Part shown: positions 10,458 to 21,455 of the stretch, one piece after another
Numbering within the stretch: the first letter of the stretch is position 1
Layout: every line of letters begins with the position of its first letter
NCBI GenBank assembly: GCA_026260175.1
Contig: JAKCWW010003248.1
Span: forward strand, 5,939 to 30,968
Direction of reading: 5' to 3'
Length of the DNA: 25,030 bases
DNA from: Reticulitermes lucifugus
Lineage: Eukaryota; Arthropoda; Insecta; Blattodea; Rhinotermitidae
Translations under genes and position numbers: made by a program
Notes under the pieces: generated by a model
Told to the model about the DNA's origin: nothing
What the model saw: the letters and a program-made list of their open reading frames with translations, nothing else
Databases searched by the model: none

Positions 10458-11729
10458 ATAACTAGCAATCAACGTACATTACGTTACATTTAGAAAACAG
10501 GAAGTTTCACACGTGCTTCAAGATTTAACATTTAGCTTCACAAAACACACTTTTGTTGTAACATATCACACCATTAGTTTGATCGACAGGACACAGCTAG
10601 CGCTTAGCTAAAGTACCCTGGAAGTAGTTTAACCGAACCACAGAATATTTTCCTGCAAACTGACTTGCTCTGAAAATTTATTATAAGTAACATTACATAA
10701 TCCTTTATAACGCGTAGTCAAGACGACACTAAACCACACATTTTAAGTAAACAAATTTCTTAGGGTCATATATCAGTAGTGCTTCAGAGTTTAATTAAAT
10801 TACCCTACGATTCTTTCCAACAAATTCTAACATTTTCTCTCCCAAATTTAATCAGTGTAACCAAGTATGATACAATGTGGAAGTTACAGTGTAATTTAGA
10901 AACTTTAATCACGCAATCGATAAGGTATATAATTTTTACAAAAGAAATAGCAGTCCTTTAGCTGCAGAAAACTTCCAGGACGAAGTAGGCAATCTTTTCA
11001 CATAAATACGGTCTATAGTTTTTTCTTTAACGTACGAACCTTTAAACCTCAAACCTATAGAACAGCAATAAAAGGATGAGCATCACCTTTTTCATTCTTT
11101 TCTCCTAGTGAGAAGTTCATATTCATTTCATGTGCACTCGTATCCATACAAGCTACGCATCTCCTATGAAGAGAATTCCTTGTGTTTCTGCATCACGGTA
11201 ACTTGTTTATGGATTGGTACAAATGCGTGGTCTAATAAGGAAATTATGCAAATGATAACAACAAATTACGAGTTTTGAAACTACGTTGCCATAATGAATA
11301 TTATTTCAAGCGTTTATTCTTGCATTAGAAGTGGGTCATCTTGGCACGTAATAGAACAAATCCAGTAACTCTGAATTTAATTTTGTTTTTCTTTAAATTC
11401 TACCTTTCTTATTTAAGAGCCCCATGACTGAATCTCTTTTTAACAATACCAAAATTTCTGATTCAATACCATCACTTAGTACTGTTGTAATCCGAGCAAA
11501 TACTCCCTGCTTTCCTACGAGCCTATAAAATGGAAATAGCTGTAATAAGTTGCGTTTCCTGTCCGTATAATGACATCAATTTTTTTATATTTAGATATAC
11601 CTCAGAGGTGACAGGTTTTTGAGGATGTCAAGTGTGGAAGTTTCTGTAAGGTAAGGGTTAAGTTCTCTTACAAGTGTTAATGAAGTTTCGAGACCATCGG
11701 TATATGACGCCGAGTAGATTAATGAACAT
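10458..11729. other. no gene recognised
   Basis: AT-rich. Short ORFs on both strands show no recognisable domain, no coding-like composition and no paired splice sites. A somewhat GC-richer patch begins near 11610 and leads into the repeat fragment at 11730. Confidence 0.55.
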
Positions 11730-11867
11730 TTACCGCAGTTTTGGAGGACTTTGCTGCCTAGTTCAAGAAGAACTTATGCAGAAGGTCCTGGCAGCAAACT
11801 TCTCCGAAACTCAATTAACGATTTGCCAATATACATGGCACAATGGCTCATAAGACTTGGATTTTAA
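11730..11867 (+). mobile_element. interspersed-repeat fragment with a short open frame
   Basis: A 45-codon plus frame (stop at 11865-11867) opens with LPQFWRTLLPSSRR and contains GSKLLRN-INDLPIY. The wording resembles translated fragments of dispersed repeats in large insect genomes, where a gene-like block with TTCTCCGAAAC followed by CTGCCA-TAYAC recurs. This is recollection of a pattern only. The fragment has no start context or splice borders, so it is called a repeat remnant rather than a gene. Confidence 0.25.
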
Positions 11868-12239
11868 TTTTTGTAATAGAATATTTTGTGTTTCTATTCC
11901 AGTTCTCAAAACACATGTAATATTTTTAATTCTTTCCGATTCTAAATCTTCTCGTTACTGTTTATATCGTATTGGATACTACATTTAAATATTTTAAAGT
12001 ATTTTGTAATACAGGATTTTTTGCTTCCCTTGCGATGATTTTTTTCAAGCAATCATCAGTTCTGCTTCGAAATATTGCGGATTCTAAATTTACAGATTAC
12101 TGATATACCCATTTCTTACAGTCTAAAATTCCGAAACGGAATGTATCTTAGAAAGCGATCATATTTATTCTTTCCTGTAGGAACTGTCATCAAAATAAAA
12201 ATTTATTAAATAACTCAAAAATGTAATGAACTTCTATAG
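11868..12239. other. AT-rich, nothing recognised
   Basis: No open frame of note, no repeat structure and no RNA gene visible. Confidence 0.55.
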
Positions 12240-12350
12240 TGGGTCTAATACCCAAACGCCCGTCTGTCTGTCTACCCCATCTTCGTTTTCCTAAACGGCC
12301 TGTCGCAGAGAAGTATGGTAAATACAAAAAGTTTGGTCTTGGAAAGACTA
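12240..12350 (-). repeat. old interspersed repeat (second of a diverged pair)
   Basis: Read on the minus strand it carries TTCCAAGACCAAAC, then CATACTTCTCTGCGACAGGC, then AAAACGAAGATGGGG, in the order of the copy at 4110-4235. It then passes into a GACAGACAGACGGG run. The opposite orientations and different spacer lengths argue for dispersal of an element rather than a local duplication. Confidence 0.35.
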
Positions 12351-12777
12351 CTGTGGTGAGACATATTTGAACAACAGAGACAACGTACGTGTCAACGTAA
12401 CATTGAGTCGCTTTCGCGTAACCTTTATTGCCGTGCAAAAGCTATAAGTATTACATATCCTGAGTGTGTGCCTGTAGACGTAGTCATCCAGCATGCAAAG
12501 CGCATGCGTCATACTATATTGTCGTCTTGGCTGTCCGGTTCTACCAAATTTTTCCACATTACTTCATGCATGGCACGATTTTCTGGAAAGTTATTGAACA
12601 TAAAGTGTGCGTTTTGAATTTCTCTAAAAGGTTTGTGAGAAACATTTCTCATTCTAAGAAGAATTCAGCGCGGTATTTTCATAAATATACAAATGTCTTC
12701 AAATAAATTACCCGATATTCTTGTCAGATTTTAATGAAACATCAATTGTCTCCACAGATTTTCGACAAATATCAAAT

Positions 12778-12870
12778 TCAATGAAAATTCGTTCAGTGAG
12801 AGCCGAGTTGTTCCATGCTTACGGCTGGACGGTCTGACAGACATAACGAACCTAATAATCGCTTTTCGCA
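12778..12870 (+). repeat. interspersed repeat, copy B
   Basis: Carries GTTGTTCCATGCTTACGGCT, GACGGTCTGACAGACATAAC and TCGCTTTTCGCATTTTTTTCC, aligning block by block with 7322-7420. This copy has CTGACAGACATAACGAAC where copy A has a degenerate CAGGCAGATAGGC. It ends shortly before the CATA microsatellite. Confidence 0.45.
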
Positions 12871-12938
12871 TTTTTTTCCATATTTTAATCAAAAGCACTG
12901 AGTGACCGAAAACTAACATGACCCATCCACCACACGAA

Positions 12939-13165
12939 CACACACACACACATACATACATACATACATACATACATACACATATATATATATATACGTA
13001 CATACATACATACTTAATACATACGTACATATATACATACATATATACATACATACATACACACATACGTAATACATACGTACATATGTACATACTCGTA
13101 CATACATACATACAAAAAATACATACATACATATATACATACATACGTACGTATGTATGTATGTA
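12939..13165. repeat. long (CA)n-(CATA)n microsatellite ending in a 28-bp palindrome
   Basis: A short CA run passes into about 215 bp of CATA units with TATA and CGTA variants. The block TAATACATACGTACATAT occurs at 13015 and again at 13070, showing internal duplication. The right end switches strand register around CGTACG, giving a perfect palindrome at 13135-13162. All ORFs through here, in several frames and on both strands, encode Tyr/Thr/Ile/His or Met/Cys/Val/Tyr low-complexity strings and are artefacts. Confidence 0.95.
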
Positions 13166-14119
13166 GAGTAACAACTTTGTTTGCGCGACAAAGCTGCACT
13201 CACCTAGTTGTACTTGAATAAGGAGGTTCCTCAACGGCTAGCTGTTTCCTGGTCACGCTTGGAATTTGAGCTGAATTCCTATCTGAAGGCCAACGACAAC
13301 CACTGTTAAGTAGACCATGGGATCATAAACTATCGTTACAAGTAGGCCAGATACATCTCAACTCCAAAGTACAAATGCACAAGGGGCTTCACAAATACTA
13401 GTGAAAGTGGAACACCAAGAACAACACATTTTTTCACGAAATCCGAGGACGGATTTTTTCTACGGGAAAGCTATTAACATTTATAAGTTTCAAGTGCATA
13501 GAATAATACTCGTATACTTAATGCAGCACATAAAGTTATTGAAATCCATCAAGCGCTTTCATTATGAAAACTTGTTTATGCACATATACGAAGATATCTC
13601 TAAACTTCTCCAAACTCTACAGAAATGCCTAAACAGAGGTTAGTCTACTCCTACCGAACGAAGTTTGTTTGAACCGACCCGTACGTTCAGACCTTTGTCC
13701 GGTGTGCAGGTGCATGGATGATTTGGCACGACAGAACAGACCTTTTTCGAAAGAGATAGGCCTATATGCTGGTAAAACTTACCTTTGAAAGCCTAGCGGT
13801 TACTTTATGCACCATCAGGTTTAACATCCAAAAATTGAACATTCTTCCTACACAGTGTATTAATGTGTGTGGTACGTGTCTCAGAACAAAGGGAGACTAT
13901 TTCCCTGAATAGCATTAACTGACTTGTTTTGATACCCGAGACGGGAAATGTTTTCTGCGCGGTTCGAAATGAGTATTTAAATGTATTTCACGTTATTCTA
14001 AGGTTTTTAAGCATTAATAAAGTGTGTCAATCGGATTAGAGAAAAATACATTGTGAATAAACTCAGCTATTTTTGGTTCTGATAACTGTGGTTCTCAAAC
14101 CATTGCCCTCAAAGTTTTA
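13166..14119. other. no gene recognised
   Basis: Mixed-composition DNA without coding-like frames or splice pairs. A plus frame of 80 codons (13401-13643) has no recognisable domain. Confidence 0.5.
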
Positions 14120-14564
14120 CGTATTCTGGTATTTGGTCTGTTTATTTGGTAGAGACTTGGTTTACGTATTCTGGGATGTGTTCTCTTTAATTGGTAGAAA
14201 CGTGGGTTACGTATTCTGGGATGTGTTCCGTTTAATTGGTAGAAACTTGGTTTATGTATTCTGGGATGTGTTCTCTTAATTTGTAGAAACTTGGGTTACG
14301 TATTCTGGGATGTGTTCCGTTTAATTGGTAGAAACTTGGTTTACGTAATCTGGGATGTGTTCCTTGTAATGGGTAGAAACTTGGTTTACGTATTCTGGGA
14401 TGTGTTCTGTTTAATTGGTAGAAACTTGGGTTACGTTTTCTGGGACGTGTTCCATTTAATTAGTAGAAACTTAGTTTAAGTATTCTGGGATGTGTTCCAT
14501 TTTTTGTAGAAACTTGTTTTATGTATTCTGTGTGTGTTCCCTGTATTTGGTAGAAACTTGCGTG
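14120..14564 (+). repeat. 45-bp minisatellite, ten copies
   Basis: Copies start at 14120, 14165, 14210, 14255, 14299, 14344, 14389, 14434, 14479 and 14522. Lengths are 45 bp except 44 (copy 4) and 43 (copies 9 and 10). The unit has a constant CGTATTCTGGGATGTGTTC and GGTAGAAACTTGG core. Copies 2-3 and 4-5 alternate TCTCTTTAA/GGGTTA with CCGTTTAA/GGTTTA, giving a 90-bp higher-order period. Because 45 is a multiple of three, a 15-residue repeat (YVFWDVF-LIGRNLV) reads open in one frame. The 1-bp deletion in copy 4 and the stops in later copies break it. The outer copies are the most diverged, as usual for arrays that turn over in the middle. Confidence 0.95.
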
Positions 14565-17500
14565 CTTCTGCTGATAGTGACCATATCCAACTTAAATTTT
14601 TGTCTTTATGTGTAAGAAAGTCGACCAGGAAATAAGTTTACGTGGTGCGCAGTTTTGTAACTGAAAATCCTAGGAATATCCCATATATAACCCTGAATGC
14701 AAAGGTGTGATACACTTGATGGCATCTGTGGTCCGAGTGTACAACAGAAGAGAAAAATTACGTCTTATAAATCGTACTGCATTACAGTAAAGTTACAATA
14801 AGTAGACTGTGCTACCCTAAAGGCAGATCGACAGATTCTTTGCACGTTTGAGTTGGACGAGACCAGAGCCAAGATTAACGCAGTGTTTAGGTAAATAGGT
14901 GCTTCGTTTTACCCACATTCTACCATTTCCAACTGCCACAAGTCAATTAGTCACGTAGGCTGCGGACACGCCCCTAGCCTTCCTCAAGGAGGGTGAAACC
15001 CTCAACGAACTATTTGCCAGTTAATCACTGAAATATACTGTACCGCACGGCACGCCCGCTGTTTATTTAGTCAGCAATTCAGTACCTTCACTGGTAATTT
15101 CTTACCACGCTCATGGCCTTTATTCCCTACATTTCCCCTGCTCTGACGTACGTATTTTGCATTCGCTGGAATATATCTCTAACAATTTTCCTAAATTCAC
15201 AGCACAAAATACGAAAGTGTACCATTATTTAATTACATTCACAGAAATATGGACCATTTTGTGCCCTTTGGAGGAGCAAAACATTTCTATTTTTTTGCAA
15301 GCATTAAACATACTTCGAATTAGAATAAACAACAGATTATTTTACTGAGGCAATACTCAGCCGGATGGATAATTTTCTATCATCTCGAAAAGTTATCAAC
15401 AGAAGTAAAATAAAAAACGACAGCTTAAATATTTTTGTTACCCAACAATTTCACTAAATAAATCTTCTTTGTAAGCATAATTTAGAGTCATTTTTGCTTG
15501 TCTGAATTTATTGTTATACATCTCATTTTATAAATAACCTTACGTCCCGAATATTTCTTACTCTTTTTCATGCTGGCTATAGGTTTCTGTGTTATCGTAC
15601 TATCTTCAGCTGAAATATAAATAATATAGGATAAGTAATTTTGCCATCACAAATGCTATTTCATAGCTTGTTGTTTCAAACTGCGAAGAATTGCCAGTGG
15701 CTTAAGGAATTTAGTCTGTCCTGTTTTACTATTGTGTTTTGATGTAATAATAAATGTTCTTATAATATTTTAAATTTCTTTAATATGTTTCAGTTAATGT
15801 AATTCTGTCAAAACAAGTCACTTTTTCTTATAATAATTTCCTTTCATCATTAGTATCATATATAACACTGTCTCCAACTTGACCTTCTACAACACACTGT
15901 ATTTAATCACTTTCTGTAGATCTCGCAACATTTTACGAAAGATATTCTGTAAAGCTCTGTTTTGTCATCCCATCAGATTCTGCCACAGCTTCTTGGTCAG
16001 TTTTCCTAACTGGATAATTTTATTCTACACTACTTCATTGAGGAAGAATTTGCTTAGTGAGATCACCACGTTGTTTGTGTGTGGTTGTGTTAATGTGTCC
16101 CTGCTTAAATCGTAGGTCTAACTGGCCAATTTTACGAAAATTAGTATGGATATTATACACTTAACAATAATATTAAAGCAGATATTAAATAATACATGTG
16201 AGGAAATTAAATATTTTCATCGTCTCAGGTATGACTCTGTGCTCGGTCTTTTGTAGACACGGTGACAAAAACGGATTTTCTTAAGCAAGTGGGATTTCTT
16301 TTCTAGTTGACCAAATATAAATTTTCAAGAAGGATTTCACTGAATGGGCGAAATACAAAGCGTCCAGCTCCACCTGAATATTTTAACTTACTATATAATG
16401 TTCACACTTCAAGCAATAAATACTTTGTAGATGAAAATCTGCAAAATACTCTTTACATTTTGCACATAGAGGTACCTGAAAAGCAGTTTATACCACAATA
16501 CCTGCTTTGCATGACTGACAATGCTCGACAATAGACACAAAGCACTAATAGTCTCCTAGTCCGCTCCGTAGCACTACCCGTAGGGTAACTGCAGGACATT
16601 GCAACCTTATTTGGGTGGCCTGTCTCACAGGGTCTTCGCTTTATTTGATAAATTATCATCACAATATACAATGTCTCCTTAAACATGTCACGTTTTATCT
16701 GGCTAATAAATTAAATTATTTTCGTGAAACCAAAGCGTTTATAGCAATGTGAAGAAATAACATTTATCCTCTAGTTAGCCAGCTGAATCCTCTTTACACC
16801 CTCACACCTAATAATGCCATAATATACATCATTGTTCATCTACATCCAGATTTCACAAATGTTTCAAATCTTCAAGTTTCAAAAAAACTCTTTCCTGCAA
16901 TTGTAATTCAAACATTCCCCTTAAATCATCTTTCTTAATTTAATAACAAGAAAATTATAGGTTCTGTGTAAAAAGTACCAATCATTTTCTTGTTACTCCA
17001 ACATTTCTTCAGCAGCAGTTACACGTTTCTAACATAAATGAAGACTAAATCAGCTAGAAAAAAATTACTGACCAGCAGAAGGATTCGTAAGCAAAATCAG
17101 AGCCTCAATAAATACTAATTAGCTGCTAGTGCAAGTCATTTGTCGCGTGAAATTACCCAATAGCCTATACACCACTTTGTCTGTTAGATGAATAAACATA
17201 TTTAACAACATATAAATAATGATCACTTCATTCTTGTAATTTACGAGCCTTTGAAGCACCATTTGAGAACCTAATGTTTTATTATTTTCATGTCAGGTTT
17301 CAGTACGTTTCCACATAAAGTATCGCCCTCAGGTAGGAAAGTTGTACGTATTTTTGTGGACTATTCAGTGTTAATTCCTAATCACTTTCATAGTGGATAT
17401 GTACGAGTAGTATTTATTACAAGAGTCTGAATTATGTTTACGCCGTGAAAGTTTCCTTAAATTCACTTAAGAGTTAGAACATGCTTATAAATTGTTTATG

Positions 17501-19217
17501 ATTACCAAAATAATATTTTATTTAATACATGACTATTAATAGACCGTTATGTTTAAGCGGCTCGTAACAAGTTTATAGGCCCTAAACGAAGCGCAAATAA
17601 AAAGAATAATGCTTTAAGCAATAACGTTGCTCTGTAACACTGATTTGTCTTTGAACATGAAACTACGAATTCATTTAAAACTTAAACACGTGCCACATAA
17701 TTGTATGCGTGGAAGCCTGTAGGAAGTAATGTGTATTTTTAAAGTTCGTGAAATAAAGTTTTAATATATATTAAGTACGTATTATATATGGAACACCAAA
17801 GTGCAATACGATAGAAGGTTTATGGAATCACAGAAATGCGAACACAAAGTCGCAATGTAATTTTCTCAGATTATTTTAAATCTTAAAAAAGGTATATGTT
17901 CTCTGATTTTCGCTGATGAATTCAATGTTATTTTCATTTTTACGAGTTTCTAAGCTTCTTATTTTCCAATTTGAGAAAAGACATCGCATATAGAACCTGA
18001 AAATTATTTTGTATAAAATGTCCATACTTCCATATTTTACACGCCTGGTGACAGATTACAAACTCGTCACCGGTAAAGGAAGATAACGTGTGTGTCGCAC
18101 TGTTTTACACCATACCATAAAGAGAAATTTCTTTTGAACATTATCATTAATTTTCATTTACTTTACTGGAAAATTTGTATTTTGACTTATGAGATATACT
18201 CTTGGCGAATTGGAAAGGGAAGGAGCCGTGGTAAAGACACAATTACTGAAATTTACTAAATCCTTTCTGTCATTCGAATAATAAAATAACAACTAAACCA
18301 CACATTTTATATATTTCACTATCCTTCACAGTTTTAACGCTTGTATGTATATTTTCGAAACAAAGGGGCTTCTGTTACGATATAAAACTTAATTACTGTT
18401 ACTTCTGAGATGAAAAATCATTGACACTTTTACATCTTTTGCCAGACTTCATGACATATATTTTCTGTTTTCAGTTTTATAGTAAAGGAAAGGCAGCGTG
18501 ACATATTGGGCTATCCATACAGCCACTCATTTTGCTACTATTTATCGGCCGTCTGGTATTCTTATTAATATCCAATGGGGAGCTCTTTTATCGATATTTG
18601 TTCACAAGCAATATACAGGTAATAACATGCACTGTGTGCGGCAAACGTCTACAGTAATTTCATACGTATTGTCCACCACACTGCTGCAGCCTTAGTGTTA
18701 CTATACTTGAGATTGTTATGTGTTTGTCAATCAAGACATGTGTGTGTGTGATATGAGCTTCTAGAAAAACAAGAGTTGCACAAAAAAGTGGTATCAACGA
18801 TACAGATACCAATATTATGGAACATATTGTCCACTGTGTGATACATATTTGTAACACGCGACCTTTGAAGAGTTGTCTCTTCCACCGACGACAGGCGATT
18901 TGTGGTTATTATACTGATCAATATTTTACAACCCTTATTTCAAGGAACAGGATGTCGGAATGTCCTACTGCTTACTGTACAAGTGTAACATTCAAACACT
19001 CCCGAATTTAGCCCCAAGTATCACGAAAAACTTAGAACAAACCTACGTAAAACCTGTTAACAAATAAAAGCAATTACTTGAGGTCTAAGATGTAGTCATA
19101 TCCCGAAATCACATGTACAATAAGAATACTGCAGACTGTGGAAAATATGGAACACAATATCCTTAAAAAATAAGCCACTGCCACGCAAATTTAGGAAATC
19201 TTTAGCAATCAGCTTAC
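14565..19217. other. long stretch without recognised exon; likely intron of the Ig gene
   Basis: If the donor GTAAGC at 19217 is used, this DNA is intronic to the minus-strand Ig gene. No exon with matching phase and coding-like composition was found. GC-richer patches lie at 14935-15060 and 16540-16640. The minus frame through the second (16453-16686) has no recognisable motif. A 6-bp hairpin GGTGAC...GTCACC lies at about 18045-18070. A GGAAAGGGAAGGAGCCGTGG string near 18209 vaguely recalls arthropod SINE bodies. Confidence 0.45.
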
Positions 19218-19390
19218 CTGGATAATACACGATACTTTTCCTGACAGCGTATTGCGCTTCAGGTATCTTGAGCTCGCAGTCAAAAATGGTGGGTGTTTGC
19301 ACGTCCCCGTCGTCCAGGATCTTTGTTGCCGAGATATCGAAACACATGTGCGACCTTGACACCTGCACTAGGACGTCCTTCAGACTCTCC
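19218..19390 (-). CDS. immunoglobulin-like domain protein, internal exon (second half of domain)
   Basis: A 173-bp exon bounded by an acceptor TTCTGTGACACAG|G and a strong donor CCAG|GTAAGC. It opens with one base that completes the Lys codon left by the exon at 21456-21579, then reads 57 codons and leaves one base (phase 1) for the next exon. The peptide runs ESLKDVLVQVSRSHMCFDIS, then a D-E turn DDGDVQTP, then the F-strand TIFDCELKIPEAQY, and ends SIVYYP. Third codon positions are rich in G and C against the AT-rich surroundings, a strong coding sign. The F-strand Cys pairs in register with the B-strand Cys of the upstream exon (58 residues apart). An additional Cys lies 22 residues before it. 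I infer a cell-surface or secreted Ig-superfamily protein; no orthologue is named because I cannot fix one without a search. No downstream exon is certain. Confidence 0.85.
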
Positions 19391-20329
19391 CTGTGTCACA
19401 GAACCGAAAATGTTTTGGTGATAGGGTTTTTAAAGAATAACGTTAACTACTGTTCAAAACACTCGACGACGTATTAGTGAAAGACAAGAACAAATCAGCG
19501 TTTAAAATCATTAAATAGCCGAAAGCAAACGGCTTAAAATATGATGGCCACATCTGTGATGACTTGTTAGAACTACGAGAATTGTGCATTTCATTTGACA
19601 TGTTAAAGAAGATCGAGTCAGCTGAGATAAGGTTCTTAATATCAGAGTGTGGGTTTATCCTCATAGAGTTTAAGAGAGATACAGAAATACGGAACCCATA
19701 AAATATGCAAAATCTAAAGAAGAAAACAGAAAACTTAAAACTGAAGTCTTATTAACGTGTTTTAATAAAGGACGGATGAAAATAGACTTCTAATGTTAAT
19801 CTTAAATTACAACCGAAGCAAAAGGCGGACATGGAAATATATAAATACCATGGAGAAGATGAAATACTAATTCAATTGAAAACAAAACAAGACACAAAGC
19901 CTAATACTTGGAGCAGAGGACGAAGAGATATCATTTCCATTATTTTGGAGAGTAATATTATTTTTCAGTGTCTGGGCTTTATTTGATTTCCAAATCATTA
20001 TGAATAACGTTTGCTTTAAAACACATCGGATGAATTCTCACAAATATAATGAATTTCGGATTCCATACCCGTGGATAATTTTTTGACATGCTGGATAGAA
20101 CAAGTTACTTACAAGTATAAGAATTTGAAGTTCTTGAGACATGATGCATTTCATGTTATTATTTTCATTTGATTAATAGTAAGGGGCTTTATTTACAATA
20201 GCACTCGATTATTATCCTTTGGGCAAAAGGAGATTAATATAAAAGTAGGAGGGAATTATTTTTGAGGATGCTTCGAATAGCTAAGTTTGAATGATATCGA
20301 TGTTACGTATATGAAAACTGTTATTTTGC

Positions 20330-20495
20330 AGTATGGGAGGAATGAAACAGGGAGGGTATAACCGGAGAACTGGGAGAAAAGGAACTTCCCCTGTGCCATT
20401 CAGTCAACCACAAATCTCACAATGACTTGTCTGGGATCGAGTCCGTCAAGCAGCACTGGTAATACGTCGGCGAGTAACCGTCTGATTCATGGCAT
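20330..20495 (-). mobile_element. tRNA-derived SINE in the Ig-gene intron
   Basis: On the minus strand the A box CAGACGGTTACTCG (20471-20484) is followed by GCCGACG. The B box GGACTCGATCCC (20433-20444) follows at tRNA-like spacing. The body includes TCATTGTGAGATTTGTGGTT and a pyrimidine-rich TTTTCTCCCAGTTCTCCGG, a combination I associate with arthropod SINEs. Borders are approximate and no clean target-site duplication was found. It is inserted in the sense orientation in the intron. Confidence 0.7.
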
Positions 20496-21089
20496 GAATT
20501 AACAAAAAAAATAAAACCATTGCTCCTGAGAAAGCCATGTTGCGCACCATTGCTCACTTATTATAACCATGATAGTTCTGATTTGTGTTCGCAACAATCC
20601 GAAGTTTTTAAAGTCGACGTAGCCTAGTCTCTCACCTAAACATATCCATCTTTTACATCTTAACACAAAGAATTAAGAACGTATTCTGAAAAGCACTAGT
20701 TTACTTCTGACCCCAGACCTTCTTTAAAACGATCCTGGTTTATAGGGCTGATCAGGGATCGTTTTACTGTGGAATACTGTTTATAAAAATGTACGCACAA
20801 ATCCATCAATTATAATATTCTGAATTTGAAAAGGAAGACGGAATACAAAACAACTCGCAAATATGTGTGATAACTCTTCTTCAGAACCTTAATGTATTAT
20901 ATTAACTGGATGTATCTCGTGTAATAATGCAAAGATGTCTTAATGGATTTTACTTTGCTTTGTTTTTAACTTATTTGAACCCCTTTTCTCAGAAACGTAA
21001 GTTATAAGACATGGCATTGTGCGGTTTCAACGAAGTTGCTTTGAAGGGTTCTGAGGTGCGTGGGAAAATTTAAAGATAATTTCATACAG

Positions 21090-21215
21090 CTGGAAGGGCA
21101 GAGGGTAACAGGGAAGGAGCAAACATAGCATCCAATAAATTGAAAAGGGTTTCGAACCTGAAACCACCGAGATATTAATCAGGCGTTGTAATTGTAACAC
21201 TACGATACAGTGTTA
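21090..21215 (-). mobile_element. second tRNA-derived SINE in the Ig-gene intron
   Basis: On the minus strand it has a consensus-perfect B box GGTTCGAAACC (21148-21158). This is preceded by CGCCTGATTAATATCTCGG, as in the anticodon arm and variable region of a tRNA, and by an A-box-like CGTAGTGTTAC near 21195-21205. A pyrimidine-rich body (CTCCTTCCCTGTTACCCTC) follows. It is a different SINE type from the one at 20330-20495, judging by box sequences and body. A functional tRNA is unlikely because the acceptor arms do not pair. Confidence 0.65.
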
Positions 21216-21455
21216 TATACTTTTTCCATCCTGTGAAATTTTATAATATAAGGAATCAGTAAGAGGTTACCTGTTCACTCATTTAAGAACCACCATGGTT
21301 TCTGTGGCCGTCTGTTCTTTAAACTGGTTTCTTTTCTCTCCAAACCCTATAAGACAATCATTTTCTTACAAGTACATTAATGTTTTGGGCCAGACGACCA
21401 GAATAGATAAAAACTATTTATGAAAACCTCAAGAAATAAAGGCCTTGGTACGTAC

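Larger units (their letters stand above)
19391..21455 (-). other. intron between the two Ig exons (2,065 bp)
   Basis: The donor is AATAA|GTACGT and the acceptor is ACACAG|GG. The phases match: two bases on the left exon plus one on the right give AAG (Lys). It contains two tRNA-derived SINEs in the sense orientation with respect to the gene, plus AT-rich DNA. The GTACGT donor is preferred over an alternative GTAAAA at 21465 because only GTACGT gives a matching phase. Confidence 0.75.

Noticed and set aside
10340..10460. Hammerhead ribozyme
   Set aside because: A CTGATG string is present, but the rest of the conserved core is not arranged as required on either strand.
12731..13234. ORFs of up to 167 codons over the CATA tract, in several frames and on both strands
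   Set aside because: A tetranucleotide repeat without stop codons stays open in many frames. The peptides are pure low complexity, with no splice or start support.
14073..14479. Two plus-strand ORFs with 15-residue hydrophobic repeats
   Set aside because: They are produced by the 45-bp minisatellite. A 1-bp deletion in copy 4 splits the frame, and there is no start or splice context.
16453..16686. Minus-strand frame over a GC-richer patch, considered as the next Ig-gene exon
   Set aside because: The best acceptor there does not give an open reading frame in the required phase, and no TM segment or Ig strand is visible.
18660..18857. Minus-strand frame with a hydrophobic run, considered as a TM exon
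   Set aside because: AT-driven hydrophobicity, no credible acceptor in the right phase, and a CA/TG repeat inside the frame.
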